Positions 34,379 to 43,180 of a DNA stretch of 64,000 nt are shown here, piece by piece. Numbering within the stretch: position 1 is the stretch's first letter; each line of letters begins with the position of its first letter. A model generated the notes under the pieces. It ran no database searches. It saw only the letters and a program-made list of their open reading frames with translations, and was not told where the DNA came from. A program made the translations under genes and the position numbers. This DNA comes from Flavobacterium sp. PMTSA4 (lineage in GTDB: Bacteria > Bacteroidota > Bacteroidia > Flavobacteriales > Flavobacteriaceae): positions 2,170,001 through 2,234,000 of the forward strand of contig NZ_CP134890.1 in the NCBI RefSeq assembly GCF_032098525.1. Reading direction: 5' to 3'.

Positions 34379-34798
34379 TTAATGTTTCACGTGGAACATT
34401 TTAATTTTTTCTTCTTCTTTGCTTCTCATCATTTCTGCTTCAGCTGATGATTTATCTTTATAACCACAATAATGAAGAATACCATGAATAATGACACGTT
34501 TTAATTCATCTTCAAAAGAAACATTAAAATCACTAGCGTTTTCTTTAACCCTATCAATAGAAATAAAAATATCTCCTGAAATTAAATTGCCTTCTGAATA
34601 ATCAAAACTAATAATATCAGTAAAATAATCATGATTTAAGTATTGCTTGTTAATTTCTAACAGATAATCATCATCACAAAAAATATAATTTACTTCTCCT
34701 AAGACTTTATTTTCAGAAATAACGACATTTTCTATCCAAAAAGAATAGTTCTCTTCATTATCTAACTGAAAATCAAGTTCATAATTATAACTTGTCAT
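34379..34798 (-). CDS. ybeY: Endoribonuclease YbeY (16S rRNA maturation)
   Basis: A 139-residue zinc-dependent RNase that trims the 3' end of 16S rRNA and acts in ribosome quality control. The motif HGILHYCGYKD (residues 105-115) gives two metal histidines, H105 and H109; where proteobacterial enzymes have a third His (HGxLHLxGYDH), this one has Lys-Asp. The C-terminal residues MFHVKH and stop are encoded by a parS-like site. The start overlaps the end of the DUF4175 gene by 14 bases, so they are coupled. Confidence 0.92.
   Translation of the reverse strand: MTSYNYELDFQLDNEENYSFWIENVVISENKVLGEVNYIFCDDDYLLEINKQYLNHDYFTDIISFDYSEGNLISGDIFISIDRVKENASDFNVSFEDELKRVIIHGILHYCGYKDKSSAEAEMMRSKEEEKIKMFHVKH
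34383..34398. other. parS-like centromere site (3 of 3), inside ybeY
   Basis: TGTTTCACGTGGAACA, nearly a perfect palindrome and one base from the consensus. Read on the minus strand it encodes the last residues of YbeY (MFHVKH), so it is both coding and a likely ParB site. Confidence 0.8.
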
Positions 34799-37700
34799 TG
34801 TTTTTGAAATATTCTTGAACTTTTTGATTAAAATTGGAGCGTAAAGGTAAGCTTTGTCTATTTAAAATTTCAATACTGTTTAAATAATCTTGAAGTTTGG
34901 TAGGTAAAGAATTAACTTGATTATTATATTCTTTCTTATTCGTTTCAGATTGACGCTTTTTATCTTCACCTTGTTGTTGTATAGCTTTGTCTAATTTTAG
35001 CAATTCATATTTTAAATTTAAAACCTTTTGCAGGGTTTCATTATTGAATCCTTTGTTAAGTAATTGCTTCTCAATTTCTTTCATCTTATCTAGAGTACCT
35101 TGACCACTTCCGCCAATGCCTTGTTTATTCAACTCTTTTTGTAGAGCTTCTCGAAGTTGTTGCTGTTCTTTATAAATCTCCATTATGGCTTTTGCATCAC
35201 CTTCGCCATCTTGTCCATTTTCGCCATCCTTATTTCCTTGAGAATTTCCATTTCCTCCAGATTGACCATTTTTCCCATTTTTACCTTGACCTTGTCCGTC
35301 TTTATTACCTTGACTTCCATTCTTGGGTTCGCCTTCTTGACCTTCTTGACCTTCTCCAGGTTTTTCACCTTTTTTCATTCCTTTCTTCATTTTTTCACCT
35401 AATCCTTCTTGTTTTTGAATAATATCAGGCAACTGTATTTCTCCTTTGCCTTGTCCAGGTTTTGGTTTACCCATTCCTGCTCCCGACATTTGCATCTGCA
35501 TTCCATTAAGAATATCGCTAAGCATGTCTGCCAATTTGTTTGAAGCAGAAACCGCATATTGTTGGTGAGAATTTCCTTTTGGAATATTGGCTTCGGCAAG
35601 ATTTTCTAAAGCTTTATCAACATTATATTGAACATTTCCAATTTCTTTGGTAACATCTTCAGCAATTTTAGGGTTACGTAAAGACATCGCAAACAAGCTG
35701 TCGTCAACATGCTTAAATTGCTGCTTTAAATCCTGTTGAATTTTTAAATTTTTATTAAAAGATGGTGCGCCGCGTTTCAATCCTTTGAATTGTTTCATTA
35801 CGTCTTCTTCAGAAAAAGAAAATGCCAATAGGTTATCTAATACTTGACGAAGCATGGCGATATCTTCATCCATTTGTTCCATTTCGCCAGAAGTCATCAT
35901 ATCCATCATTTGCTGACTCATTTCTTTCATCTTCTTAGATGCATTCTTTTGTTTTGTTTTTGCTTTATCTTTTTGTTGCTTTTGTAATTGTTCTTTAGCG
36001 TTATTTAAATCTTCATCAATGCTTTTCTCCTTTTCGTCCGTTTTAGGTAAATCCATTGGAGATTTTAAATCTTTATTGTCTTTTTCTAATTGATTCAATT
36101 CTTCTTGAATTTTATCAAACTCTTTATTGATTTCGTCTTGCTTTGTAGCATTATTCTCTTCATTCTTTTCCGAAAGTTTATCTTGTTTTTCAGCTAATTT
36201 GTTTAGTTTGTCAGCTATTTGTTCTGCTTTCTTTTCAACATAATATCGTTTAGTTAACTCAACTAACTGTTCTAAACTTTTGGTTTGATTTTTACTTTCC
36301 TTTTGGAATTTCTCCATTTTTTCGAACAATTCTTCTTTACTAATTTTATCGTTCAGTTTTTTAAGTTCGTCCAAAAGCTTTTGGTTTTTTTCTAAATCTT
36401 TTTGAGTCTTTTCCAATCGTTCTTGCAACGCTTCTTTCTTCTCGTCTTTTTCTTCCGATTTAAATTTGTCGAGATTGTCTTTCATCTTCTCGGCAAACTC
36501 TTTCATCATTTCATCTTGTTTTTTTTGACGTTCTAAAAACTCATTTACTTTTTGTTGATCTTTATATTCTAAATTATCTTTTTCTTTACCCATTTTTTGC
36601 AACTTATCCATTTCAGATAACTGTTTATCTTGTTCTTTTAACGATTTAGACAATGCATTAATATTGTCATTCTGTTGTTGCAGTATTTGGTCTTCTTTTT
36701 CAGACTGAGTTTCAATTCTGTTCGTAAAGACAGATGATTTGGTGCTCTTATAATTATGAATAGCGTCATTGTCAAATACTTCGAAATAATATTCATAAGT
36801 TACGCCTTCGTCAACGGGCAAAGTGCTTGGGAAAGAAAACACAAATTGATCATAACTATCTTTTTTAACTGCAATTGTTCCACGCTTTACAGCATTAGGT
36901 GTGCCTTTTGGATAATAAATGACCTGTAGCTTGGTTAAGCCATAATCATCCGAAATTTGGCCTAATAAATAGTTTTTATTCACTTTTAAACTATCTGGCG
37001 CAGCATTAACAGTGATTGTTGGAAACTGATCTTTAATTACTGAAATTTGATAGTTCAACTTTTCATAATTCTTTACTTTATTATTTGAAGTAAGAATTTG
37101 ATATTCAATATTTTGATTGATATTCTTAGAAAGTGAAAATAAATTATCTGTTTTTGCAAATGCCTGCTTGGTCGTTTCAGAAATCCAATCAACTTTCTGG
37201 GTAGCAATCGTATTCATTTGCCAAGTAACTTTTGTTCCTTCGGGAAGAATGGCATTTCCAGTTCCTTTAATAATTTCTGATTTTTTATTGATATAACCCG
37301 GAAAATTTAAAACCATTTCAAAATTGGCAATCGACGGAACTGTTATTACGTTCAACTCATAATCTTTAGATTTTATGTTATTAGCTTCTAAATGAAGCTC
37401 TAGTTTTTCTGTTGGCTTTGGAATTATAAATTGAAACTCACCTGTTTCTCCTTTTTCCATAAAATAGCTTTCATCTCCAACTACAATCATAGCGTTTTCA
37501 GGAACAATTTTTCCAACTGTTTTTACTTTCAACAGAAAGTCTTTGTTTTGCTCGGTTTGTAAATTTTGATTCAAAATCACAAATTCAAATGGTGCAGGCG
37601 GAAGAAATTGCTCTTTATAATTTACCACACGATTTAAGCTTTGCGAAATAATATTACTGTTTCCCGAAATATAAAAGAATGTAAAAAACAAAATAGGAAT

Positions 37701-38171
37701 AATCGCTAGTGGCAAATATTTTTTATTGGTTCCAAAATTAATTGCATTGCTAAACGGAATAGGCTGCAATGTACTTGCCTTTTGGTCTATAGATGCTAAA
37801 AGCAATTCTGATTTGTTTTTATCTTGAGAAAGCTGTAAAAAATTAGTCAGCTTATCGCCTACTTCACTAAAATGATTTCCAATGATTTTGGATGCTTCAT
37901 TATAATCAATTCCTTTTTGGAGTTTGAACAATTTAAACAATGGAAAAGCAATAAATCGAAGCAAAAGAAAGACTTCAACCGCTATAAAAGTCCAAAATAA
38001 AATAGTTCTTGCCGTTGGTTTTAACCAAAGAAAATATTCAACGAACAACGTAAAAATAAAATACAACAAACCCAATCCGATGAAAAATAATGTTCCACGA
38101 AGTAATTCATTGGTATAAAACTTCTTAATGAAGTTTTCTAACTTGTCATAAATAAGGTTCGATTTATCCAA
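34785..38171 (-). CDS. DUF4175 family large membrane-anchored protein
   Basis: A 1128-residue protein with three hydrophobic segments in the first 170 residues (about 23-43, 50-72 and 150-170), then a long beta-rich region (about 190-490) and a very long Gln/Glu/Lys coiled-coil and low-complexity region (about 490-1100), including a Gly/Gln/Asn/Lys-rich stretch near 920-1000. This matches DUF4175 of Bacteroidetes, whose function is not known; most of it probably faces the periplasm. It is the first gene of a unit with ybeY and possibly mnmG. A TAnnTTTG box is upstream. Confidence 0.85.
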   Translation of the reverse strand: MDKSNLIYDKLENFIKKFYTNELLRGTLFFIGLGLLYFIFTLFVEYFLWLKPTARTILFWTFIAVEVFLLLRFIAFPLFKLFKLQKGIDYNEASKIIGNHFSEVGDKLTNFLQLSQDKNKSELLLASIDQKASTLQPIPFSNAINFGTNKKYLPLAIIPILFFTFFYISGNSNIISQSLNRVVNYKEQFLPPAPFEFVILNQNLQTEQNKDFLLKVKTVGKIVPENAMIVVGDESYFMEKGETGEFQFIIPKPTEKLELHLEANNIKSKDYELNVITVPSIANFEMVLNFPGYINKKSEIIKGTGNAILPEGTKVTWQMNTIATQKVDWISETTKQAFAKTDNLFSLSKNINQNIEYQILTSNNKVKNYEKLNYQISVIKDQFPTITVNAAPDSLKVNKNYLLGQISDDYGLTKLQVIYYPKGTPNAVKRGTIAVKKDSYDQFVFSFPSTLPVDEGVTYEYYFEVFDNDAIHNYKSTKSSVFTNRIETQSEKEDQILQQQNDNINALSKSLKEQDKQLSEMDKLQKMGKEKDNLEYKDQQKVNEFLERQKKQDEMMKEFAEKMKDNLDKFKSEEKDEKKEALQERLEKTQKDLEKNQKLLDELKKLNDKISKEELFEKMEKFQKESKNQTKSLEQLVELTKRYYVEKKAEQIADKLNKLAEKQDKLSEKNEENNATKQDEINKEFDKIQEELNQLEKDNKDLKSPMDLPKTDEKEKSIDEDLNNAKEQLQKQQKDKAKTKQKNASKKMKEMSQQMMDMMTSGEMEQMDEDIAMLRQVLDNLLAFSFSEEDVMKQFKGLKRGAPSFNKNLKIQQDLKQQFKHVDDSLFAMSLRNPKIAEDVTKEIGNVQYNVDKALENLAEANIPKGNSHQQYAVSASNKLADMLSDILNGMQMQMSGAGMGKPKPGQGKGEIQLPDIIQKQEGLGEKMKKGMKKGEKPGEGQEGQEGEPKNGSQGNKDGQGQGKNGKNGQSGGNGNSQGNKDGENGQDGEGDAKAIMEIYKEQQQLREALQKELNKQGIGGSGQGTLDKMKEIEKQLLNKGFNNETLQKVLNLKYELLKLDKAIQQQGEDKKRQSETNKKEYNNQVNSLPTKLQDYLNSIEILNRQSLPLRSNFNQKVQEYFKNNDKL

Positions 38172-38206
38172 AATTGTTAGTCTTTTGTTTATAACCGATA
38201 AATGTA

Positions 38207-38214
38207 CAAATTTA
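38207..38214 (-). promoter_or_regulatory. Candidate -7 element of the DUF4175-ybeY unit
   Basis: The minus strand reads TAAATTTG (TAnnTTTG), 35 bases before the start codon. Confidence 0.45.
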
Positions 38215-38289
38215 TAGATACAATAAAAGTTAAAAATAAATTAAAGCAAATTTCAATTTTAATAGCAATGTCAATTACAACGACAATTG

Positions 38290-38297
38290 TATCTTTG
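38290..38297 (+). promoter_or_regulatory. Candidate -7 element of gltX
   Basis: TATCTTTG, 16 bases before the gltX ATG at 38314. It overlaps the in-frame TTG extension at 38287, which is therefore unlikely to be translated. Confidence 0.5.
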
Positions 38298-38313
38298 CCA
38301 AAAATTAGTAAAA

Positions 38314-39822
38314 ATGTCAAGACCTGTAAGAGTTCGTTTTGCGCCAAGTCCAACTGGACCATTGCATATTGGTGGTGTTAGAACTGCGTTATTCAATTAT
38401 TTATTTGCCAAAAAACATAACGGTGTTTTCTATTTACGTATTGAAGATACCGACCAAAATCGATTTGTTCCTGGTGCTGAAGCCTATATTTTTGAAGCAT
38501 TAGAATGGTTAGGAATTGCTCCAAGTGAAACCGTTGGAAAAAACGAAAAATTTGGACCATATCGTCAAAGCGAACGAAAACATTTATACAAACAATACGC
38601 TGATGAACTAATAGAGAAAGGTTGGGCTTATTATGCTTTTGATACTGCCGAAGCATTAGATTTTCATAGAAAACAACACGAAGAACAAGGCAAAACCTTT
38701 ATTTACAATTGGCACAATCGTGAAAAATTAGATACTTCTTTAGTAATTTCTAAAGAAGAAACCGAAAAGAGAATTGCCAATGGTGAAGCCTTTGTAATAC
38801 GTTTTAAAACTCCTGTAAATGAAACGTTGCATTTAAAAGATATCATTCGTGGTGATATTAAATTTGAAACTAATTTATTAGATGATAAAGTTTTATTTAA
38901 ATCGGATGGAATGCCAACCTATCATTTAGCGAACATAGTTGACGACCATTTGATGGAAACATCGCATGTAATTCGTGGTGAAGAATGGTTGCCAAGTTTG
39001 CCTTTACACAGTTTGTTGTACAAAGCTTTTGGTTGGGAAGCGCCAGAATTTGCTCATTTACCATTAATTTTAAAACCAATTGGTAACGGAAAATTATCAA
39101 AACGCGATGGTGATAAAATGGGATTTCCTGTATTTCCATTAGATTGGAAAAATGAAGACGGCACAATTTCATCAGGTTATAGAGAAAAAGGATTTTTCCC
39201 AGAAGCTGTTGTTAATTTTTTAGCATTATTAGGTTGGAATGATGGAACAGACCAAGAACTGTTTTCATTGGAGGAACTTTGTGAAAAATTTGATTTAAAT
39301 AGAGTTCACAAAGCTGGAGCTAAATTTGACCCAGAGAAAAACAAATGGTTTAATCATCAATATTTACAAAAACAAAATGATGAAGAATTAGCAAAAGCCT
39401 TTGCTCCTATTGTTTATGAAAAAGGAACTGATGTTGATTACACGTCATTAGTAAAAATAGTTTCTTCGATAAAAGAACGTGCAAACTTTGTTTCTGATTT
39501 TTGGGAATTGAGTGATTATTTCTTTGTAGCACCAACATCATATGATGAAAAAGCAGCCAAAAACTGGAAAGAAGAAACGCCAAATTTGATGCAACAAGTA
39601 ATTTCGGTTCTTGAAAACATTGGAGATTTTACTTCTGTCAATGTCGAAACGATTGTGAAAGATTGGATGACTAAAAACGAAATAGGAATGGGAAAAGTAA
39701 TGCAACCGTTACGACTAAGCTTGGTTGGTGCTTTAAAAGGACCACATCTTTTTGACATAATCGAAATGATTGGAAAAGATGAAACCATAAAACGAATTGA
39801 AAAAGCAATAGCTACTTTATAA
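38314..39822 (+). CDS. gltX: Glutamyl-tRNA synthetase
   Basis: A 502-residue class I aminoacyl-tRNA synthetase. The HIGH-type motif is APSPTGPLHIGGVRTALFNY near residues 10-29 and the KMSKS-type motif is NGKLSKRDGDKMGFP near 255. Length and order match the bacterial enzyme. It is monocistronic with its own promoter and terminator. A separate glnS is present in the window, so this is expected to be a discriminating GluRS. Confidence 0.96.
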   Translation: MSRPVRVRFAPSPTGPLHIGGVRTALFNYLFAKKHNGVFYLRIEDTDQNRFVPGAEAYIFEALEWLGIAPSETVGKNEKFGPYRQSERKHLYKQYADELIEKGWAYYAFDTAEALDFHRKQHEEQGKTFIYNWHNREKLDTSLVISKEETEKRIANGEAFVIRFKTPVNETLHLKDIIRGDIKFETNLLDDKVLFKSDGMPTYHLANIVDDHLMETSHVIRGEEWLPSLPLHSLLYKAFGWEAPEFAHLPLILKPIGNGKLSKRDGDKMGFPVFPLDWKNEDGTISSGYREKGFFPEAVVNFLALLGWNDGTDQELFSLEELCEKFDLNRVHKAGAKFDPEKNKWFNHQYLQKQNDEELAKAFAPIVYEKGTDVDYTSLVKIVSSIKERANFVSDFWELSDYFFVAPTSYDEKAAKNWKEETPNLMQQVISVLENIGDFTSVNVETIVKDWMTKNEIGMGKVMQPLRLSLVGALKGPHLFDIIEMIGKDETIKRIEKAIATL

Positions 39823-39826
39823 AAAC

Positions 39827-39855
39827 AAAAAATCCCTGATTTTCAGGGATTTTTT
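39827..39855 (+). terminator. Intrinsic terminator of gltX
   Basis: An 8-bp stem ATCCCTGA/TCAGGGAT (39832-39839 with 39843-39850), with flanking A and T runs that extend it; the loop is three T. Confidence 0.85.
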
Positions 39856-39860
39856 AATTT

Positions 39861-40112
39861 GCTTACTAATTACTCGATGTTGTTTACTAGTTGTCGGGTA
39901 ATGCTTATTACTTACTCTATGTCCCTTATTAGTTATTGAATAACGTTTACTACTTACTCAGTGTTGTTTAATAGTTATCGAGTAATGCTTACTAGTTACT
40001 CAATGTTGCTTTCTAGTTATCGAGTAATGTTTACTAGTTACTCGATGTGGTTTAATAGTTATTGAGTGTGGTTTATTCTGTACTCGATGTTGCTTATTAA
40101 TTATTGAGTAAC
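39861..40112. repeat. Tandem array of twelve 21-bp units in two alternating forms
   Basis: The 252 bases divide exactly into twelve units of 21 bases with substitutions but no insertions or deletions. Odd units carry TTACTCGAT-like cores, even units the reverse complement ATCGAGTAA-like core, so neighbouring units can pair as hairpins and the true period is 42. All begin with GYTTAnTA-like sequence, many with ACTAGTTA. The array fills the space between the gltX terminator and the terminator of the opposite gene. No frame is open through it; the best ones give heptapeptide repeats broken by TGA. Confidence 0.9.
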
Positions 40113-40143
40113 TTTCAAACAAACGGTTGTTTATAAAAAAACA

Positions 40144-40165
40144 AAATCCCGATTACTCGGGATTT
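40144..40165 (-). terminator. Intrinsic terminator of the secreted-protein gene remnant
   Basis: A 9-bp stem AAATCCCGA/TCGGGATTT (40144-40152 with 40157-40165), loop TTAC, after the minus-strand gene ending at 40176. Confidence 0.8.
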
Positions 40166-40175
40166 ATTTATTGTA

Positions 40176-41138
40176 TTAATCTTCAACTTTATTTGAAATT
40201 GCCTTAAAATCTTTTGCTTTTATATTGTAAGACCAACCAGTTTTTGAACTGTAAATTATATCATTGGTTTTTGAATCTATAACTGAAATCAACTTATCAC
40301 CATTAACTTGTGTGTACTGTAAAAAATAAATCTGTTCGTCATTCTCTAATTTTTCATTCAACTCTTCATCAGTAATCAACTCATAAGGAAATTTATAATC
40401 TTCAAGAAGTTCATCTTTATCTCTTTTTTTTCCTTCTGTTCTAGAAAAAGCATTGTATTTTACATCTATTGATGACGGTATAAATAGTTTTTGCTTTTGA
40501 AGGTTTTTAATATTTACCTTATCATAGGTGTCATTATAACAATTTAAATATCCATTAGATTTTAATTTACTATTAACAACTTTTAGATACGATTTTAAAT
40601 ACCCCAAATCAAAATTTATAAATTCTCTAGGATTTATATTTTTAGCTGTAGGGTTTTCTCTTCTTTGTTCAATATTTGGTGTAAAAAATATAGTTGCAAC
40701 ACTTGTGGCATCATATTCATCATATCCTTTTTTGTTAGTTTTTTTGAATTTATAAACGTTTAAATTCATGGTATTAAAAAGATAATCAACTTTTGCACCA
40801 CTTTTAGTCGTTCTAGTATATTTTGTTGAAGCTAATTTAAAATAATTATAGTCTTTATTTGGATATTTATCTAATCGCTCATCAGCAGACATTTTATTAA
40901 AATCAACTGTCCAAATTATTTCATAAGGAGAAATATCCCAAACACCTGAAAGTATTGATGCATAATCTTTAATGTTAAAAGTTGGAGGTAAAATAAACAA
41001 GGTTTTCTTCTGTTTTAATAAATCTATTTGTTCTTGTTTATTCTTGTTTGGACTATCATCAAACATTCTCTATTCTCCAACAACAATTTGTGAATAACTT
41101 GTTATTGAAACTAAAAATAAAAAAATTAGTTTTTTCAT
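40176..41138 (-). pseudogene. Secreted protein gene with in-frame TAG after its signal peptide
   Basis: An ATG at 41136-41138 opens a reading frame MKKLIFLFLVSITSYSQ, a typical signal peptide, continuing IVVGE and then an in-frame TAG (41070-41072). After the stop the frame stays open as R-MFDDSPNKNK and on for 296 residues from the ATG at 41064-41066. The downstream part is Lys/Asn/Tyr-rich with no recognised family. Intact, the protein would have about 320 residues and be exported. Reinitiation at the ATG three bases after the stop would give a cytoplasmic form. It follows the outer-membrane protein gene by 28 bases. Confidence 0.75.
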
Positions 41139-41166
41139 AAAAATTAAATTAATTGGTTAAGGTTTT

Positions 41167-41811
41167 TTATAAATTAATAATTACTTGTCCATTGATAGTT
41201 CCAAGGTTTCCTTTGAATTTATCACCGTTATTTAAAACTTTCAAGGCATCATCTTTGTTTAATCGGTTAAGGATATTGGTAAAACCATATTCATAAAAAA
41301 TAACTGCTCTAATAGTTTTATTTCCAGCAGAAACTCCTAGGTAAAAATTACCACTAACTGGCGAAATATCGATAATTTGGTCGGCTTGAAGCAATGTTCC
41401 TTTTAGAATTTTATTTTCATCAGATGTTGCCACTTTTAATTTTCCGTTTACTTGTAAAACTGGTCCAAAATCTAAAGAAACATGATCTTCAACTACATTG
41501 TAACTAAAAAGAATACGAACTTGAACACCTTGAAGATTATATTTTATTTTTTGATTAAAAGTAGATTCTAAATTAAAATTATTAGAAAAAAACTGCATTC
41601 CATAAATCATACTCCAATTATTATAATAATTTCCACGAACCGAAAGTCCACCAGCAAAACCTAATTCAGGTGAAGCAGTAAAATTATTGGTAAATAAAGT
41701 GGTTTGAGAAACTCCTGCAGAAATACCAATACGATTACCATCACGATAGCCGTACTGGGCAAAACTTATTGTTGTACAACACAAAACAATAAGCGTAAAT
41801 AGTTTGTTCAT
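41167..41811 (-). CDS. Outer-membrane beta-barrel protein (PorT-like)
   Basis: A 214-residue protein with signal peptide ending SFAQ (residue 19), then alternating strands: RIGISAGVSQTTLFT, FAGGLSVRGNYYNN, VQVRILFSYNVVEDHVSLDFGPVL and AGNKTIRAVIFYEYGF, which suit an eight-strand barrel. It resembles the general Bacteroidetes outer-membrane beta-barrel (OMP_b-brl) group. The start is the ATG at 41809-41811; a longer frame overlaps the promoter-like box and the divergent gene. It is probably co-transcribed with the broken secreted-protein gene that follows. Confidence 0.8.
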   Translation of the reverse strand: MNKLFTLIVLCCTTISFAQYGYRDGNRIGISAGVSQTTLFTNNFTASPELGFAGGLSVRGNYYNNWSMIYGMQFFSNNFNLESTFNQKIKYNLQGVQVRILFSYNVVEDHVSLDFGPVLQVNGKLKVATSDENKILKGTLLQADQIIDISPVSGNFYLGVSAGNKTIRAVIFYEYGFTNILNRLNKDDALKVLNNGDKFKGNLGTINGQVIINL

Positions 41812-41836
41812 AAAATAAGTAGCTTGTAATTTGTAA

Positions 41837-41844
41837 CAAACATA
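41837..41844 (-). promoter_or_regulatory. Candidate -7 element of the outer-membrane protein gene
   Basis: The minus strand reads TATGTTTG (TAnnTTTG) 25 bases before the start codon; a TTG lies 14 bases further upstream, somewhat close. Confidence 0.45.
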
Positions 41845-41893
41845 AACAATATTTCGTACAACTACTTTACTAACATTAAAATCATTAAAAATT

Positions 41894-42859
41894 ATGGAAT
41901 TTATTATTATCCCTATTGTATTAGGTTTGTTTATTCTTTTTGCTTCGTTCTTTACGGTCAAGCAGCAATCGTCTTTTATAGTAGAACGATTTGGGAAATT
42001 TCAAAGCATTCGAAACTCGGGATTGCAATTAAAAGTTCCAATTATTGATAGAATTGCTGGTCGTGTAAATCTTAGAATTCAACAATTAGACGTTATTATT
42101 GAAACCAAAACCAAAGACAACGTGTTTGTTAAACTAAAAGTTTCGGTTCAATTTAAAGTAATTCAAGAAAAAGTATATGAAGCGTTTTATAAATTAGAAT
42201 ATCCACATGATCAAATTACTTCGTATGTATTTGACGTTGTTCGTGCTGAAGTTCCAAAATTAAAATTAGATGACGTTTTCGAAAGAAAAGATGATGTAGC
42301 TGTAGCTGTAAAACGTGAATTGAATGATGCAATGACTACTTATGGATATGATATCATCAACACGTTGATTACCGATATCGATCCAGATATTCAAGTAAAA
42401 AATGCGATGAATAGAATTAACGCTGCCGATAGAGAAAAGACTGCAGCCGAATATGAAGCGGAAGCAAGCAGAATTAGAATTGTTGCCAAAGCAAAAGCTG
42501 AAGCTGAAAGCAAAAAACTTCAAGGTCAAGGTATTGCTGACCAAAGAAGAGAAATTGCTAAAGGTTTGTTAGAAAGTGTGGAAGTTTTAAATAGTGTTGG
42601 TATCAATTCGCAAGAAGCATCAGCTTTAATTGTGGTTACACAACATTATGACACGTTGCAAGCCATTGGTGCTGACACCAATTCGAATTTAATTTTGTTA
42701 CCAAATTCGCCACAAGCAGGAAGTGATATGTTAAACAATATGGTGGCAAGTTTCACAGCGAGTAACCAAGTAGGTGAAGCCATGAAAAAAGCGAATAGCA
42801 CAAAAAGATTATCAAAACGAAATTCAGACGATTTAGAAAAAAATGAATCTGAAGAATAA
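41894..42859 (+). CDS. SPFH/band 7 domain membrane protein (stomatin-like)
   Basis: A 321-residue protein with an N-terminal membrane segment (residues 2-22) and an SPFH domain (about 25-200), visible as VVERFGKFQSIRNSGLQLKVP, then a helical Ala/Glu/Arg/Lys-rich stretch (AADREKTAAEYEAEASRIRIV) and a conserved ALIVVTQHYDTLQAIG. Such proteins form oligomers in membrane microdomains and help membrane protein quality control. It stands alone between a divergent outer-membrane protein gene and a terminator. Confidence 0.92.
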   Translation: MEFIIIPIVLGLFILFASFFTVKQQSSFIVERFGKFQSIRNSGLQLKVPIIDRIAGRVNLRIQQLDVIIETKTKDNVFVKLKVSVQFKVIQEKVYEAFYKLEYPHDQITSYVFDVVRAEVPKLKLDDVFERKDDVAVAVKRELNDAMTTYGYDIINTLITDIDPDIQVKNAMNRINAADREKTAAEYEAEASRIRIVAKAKAEAESKKLQGQGIADQRREIAKGLLESVEVLNSVGINSQEASALIVVTQHYDTLQAIGADTNSNLILLPNSPQAGSDMLNNMVASFTASNQVGEAMKKANSTKRLSKRNSDDLEKNESEE

Positions 42860-42883
42860 AATCAAGTTTTTAATTTAATTTTG

Positions 42884-42913
42884 AAAGAGCCAAAAATTTG
42901 GCTCTTTTTTTAT
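42884..42913 (+). terminator. Intrinsic terminator of the SPFH gene
   Basis: Stem AAAGAGCC/GGCTCTTT (42884-42891 with 42900-42907), extended inward by AAA/TTT, followed by a T run to 42911. Confidence 0.85.
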
Positions 42914-43130
42914 GTTTTCAATTTTTCCATATAAATAGACTAAACTACATAAATATTCATCCTTTTTTTATCAAAAATTAAAATAAATCGATTTAAGCCA
43001 TTTTCGTATTATCAAATAGCAAATCATATTAAACTTTTTTATTTTTTGATTTAATTCAAAATATGAAAGTCACTTTTAATAAGTATTTTTGATAATTATT
43101 TTACTAGTAATAGTTAATTCTAATAATAGA
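42914..43130. other. Gene-free AT-rich spacer, nothing recognised
   Basis: The 321 bases between the SPFH gene and glnS hold two terminators at the ends; the rest is very AT-rich and shows no coding frame, RNA gene, promoter or repeat that can be supported. Confidence 0.6.
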
Positions 43131-43156
43131 AAAATCCCGAAGTGTTTCGGGATTTT
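43131..43156 (-). terminator. Intrinsic terminator of glnS
   Basis: An 11-bp stem AAAATCCCGAA/TTCGGGATTTT (43131-43141 with 43146-43156), loop GTGT, just after the glnS stop on the minus strand. Confidence 0.85.
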
Positions 43157-43180
43157 CATTTATAAAACTTATAGTTTGTT

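Noticed and set aside
35157..35422. Phe/Leu/Ile-rich frames opposite the DUF4175 gene
   Set aside because: They are antisense to its Gly/Gln/Lys-rich low-complexity part and have no start context or family.
34944..36600. Low-complexity DUF4175 segment as a repeat element
   Set aside because: It is a coiled-coil and glycine-rich region of one continuous protein, with no DNA-level tandem unit that could be defined.
38287..38313. N-terminal extension of gltX from a TTG
   Set aside because: It overlaps a promoter-like box and the conserved protein starts at the ATG at 38314.
39861..40112. Possible CRISPR array
   Set aside because: Units are contiguous 21-mers with no spacers, and no cas gene lies nearby.
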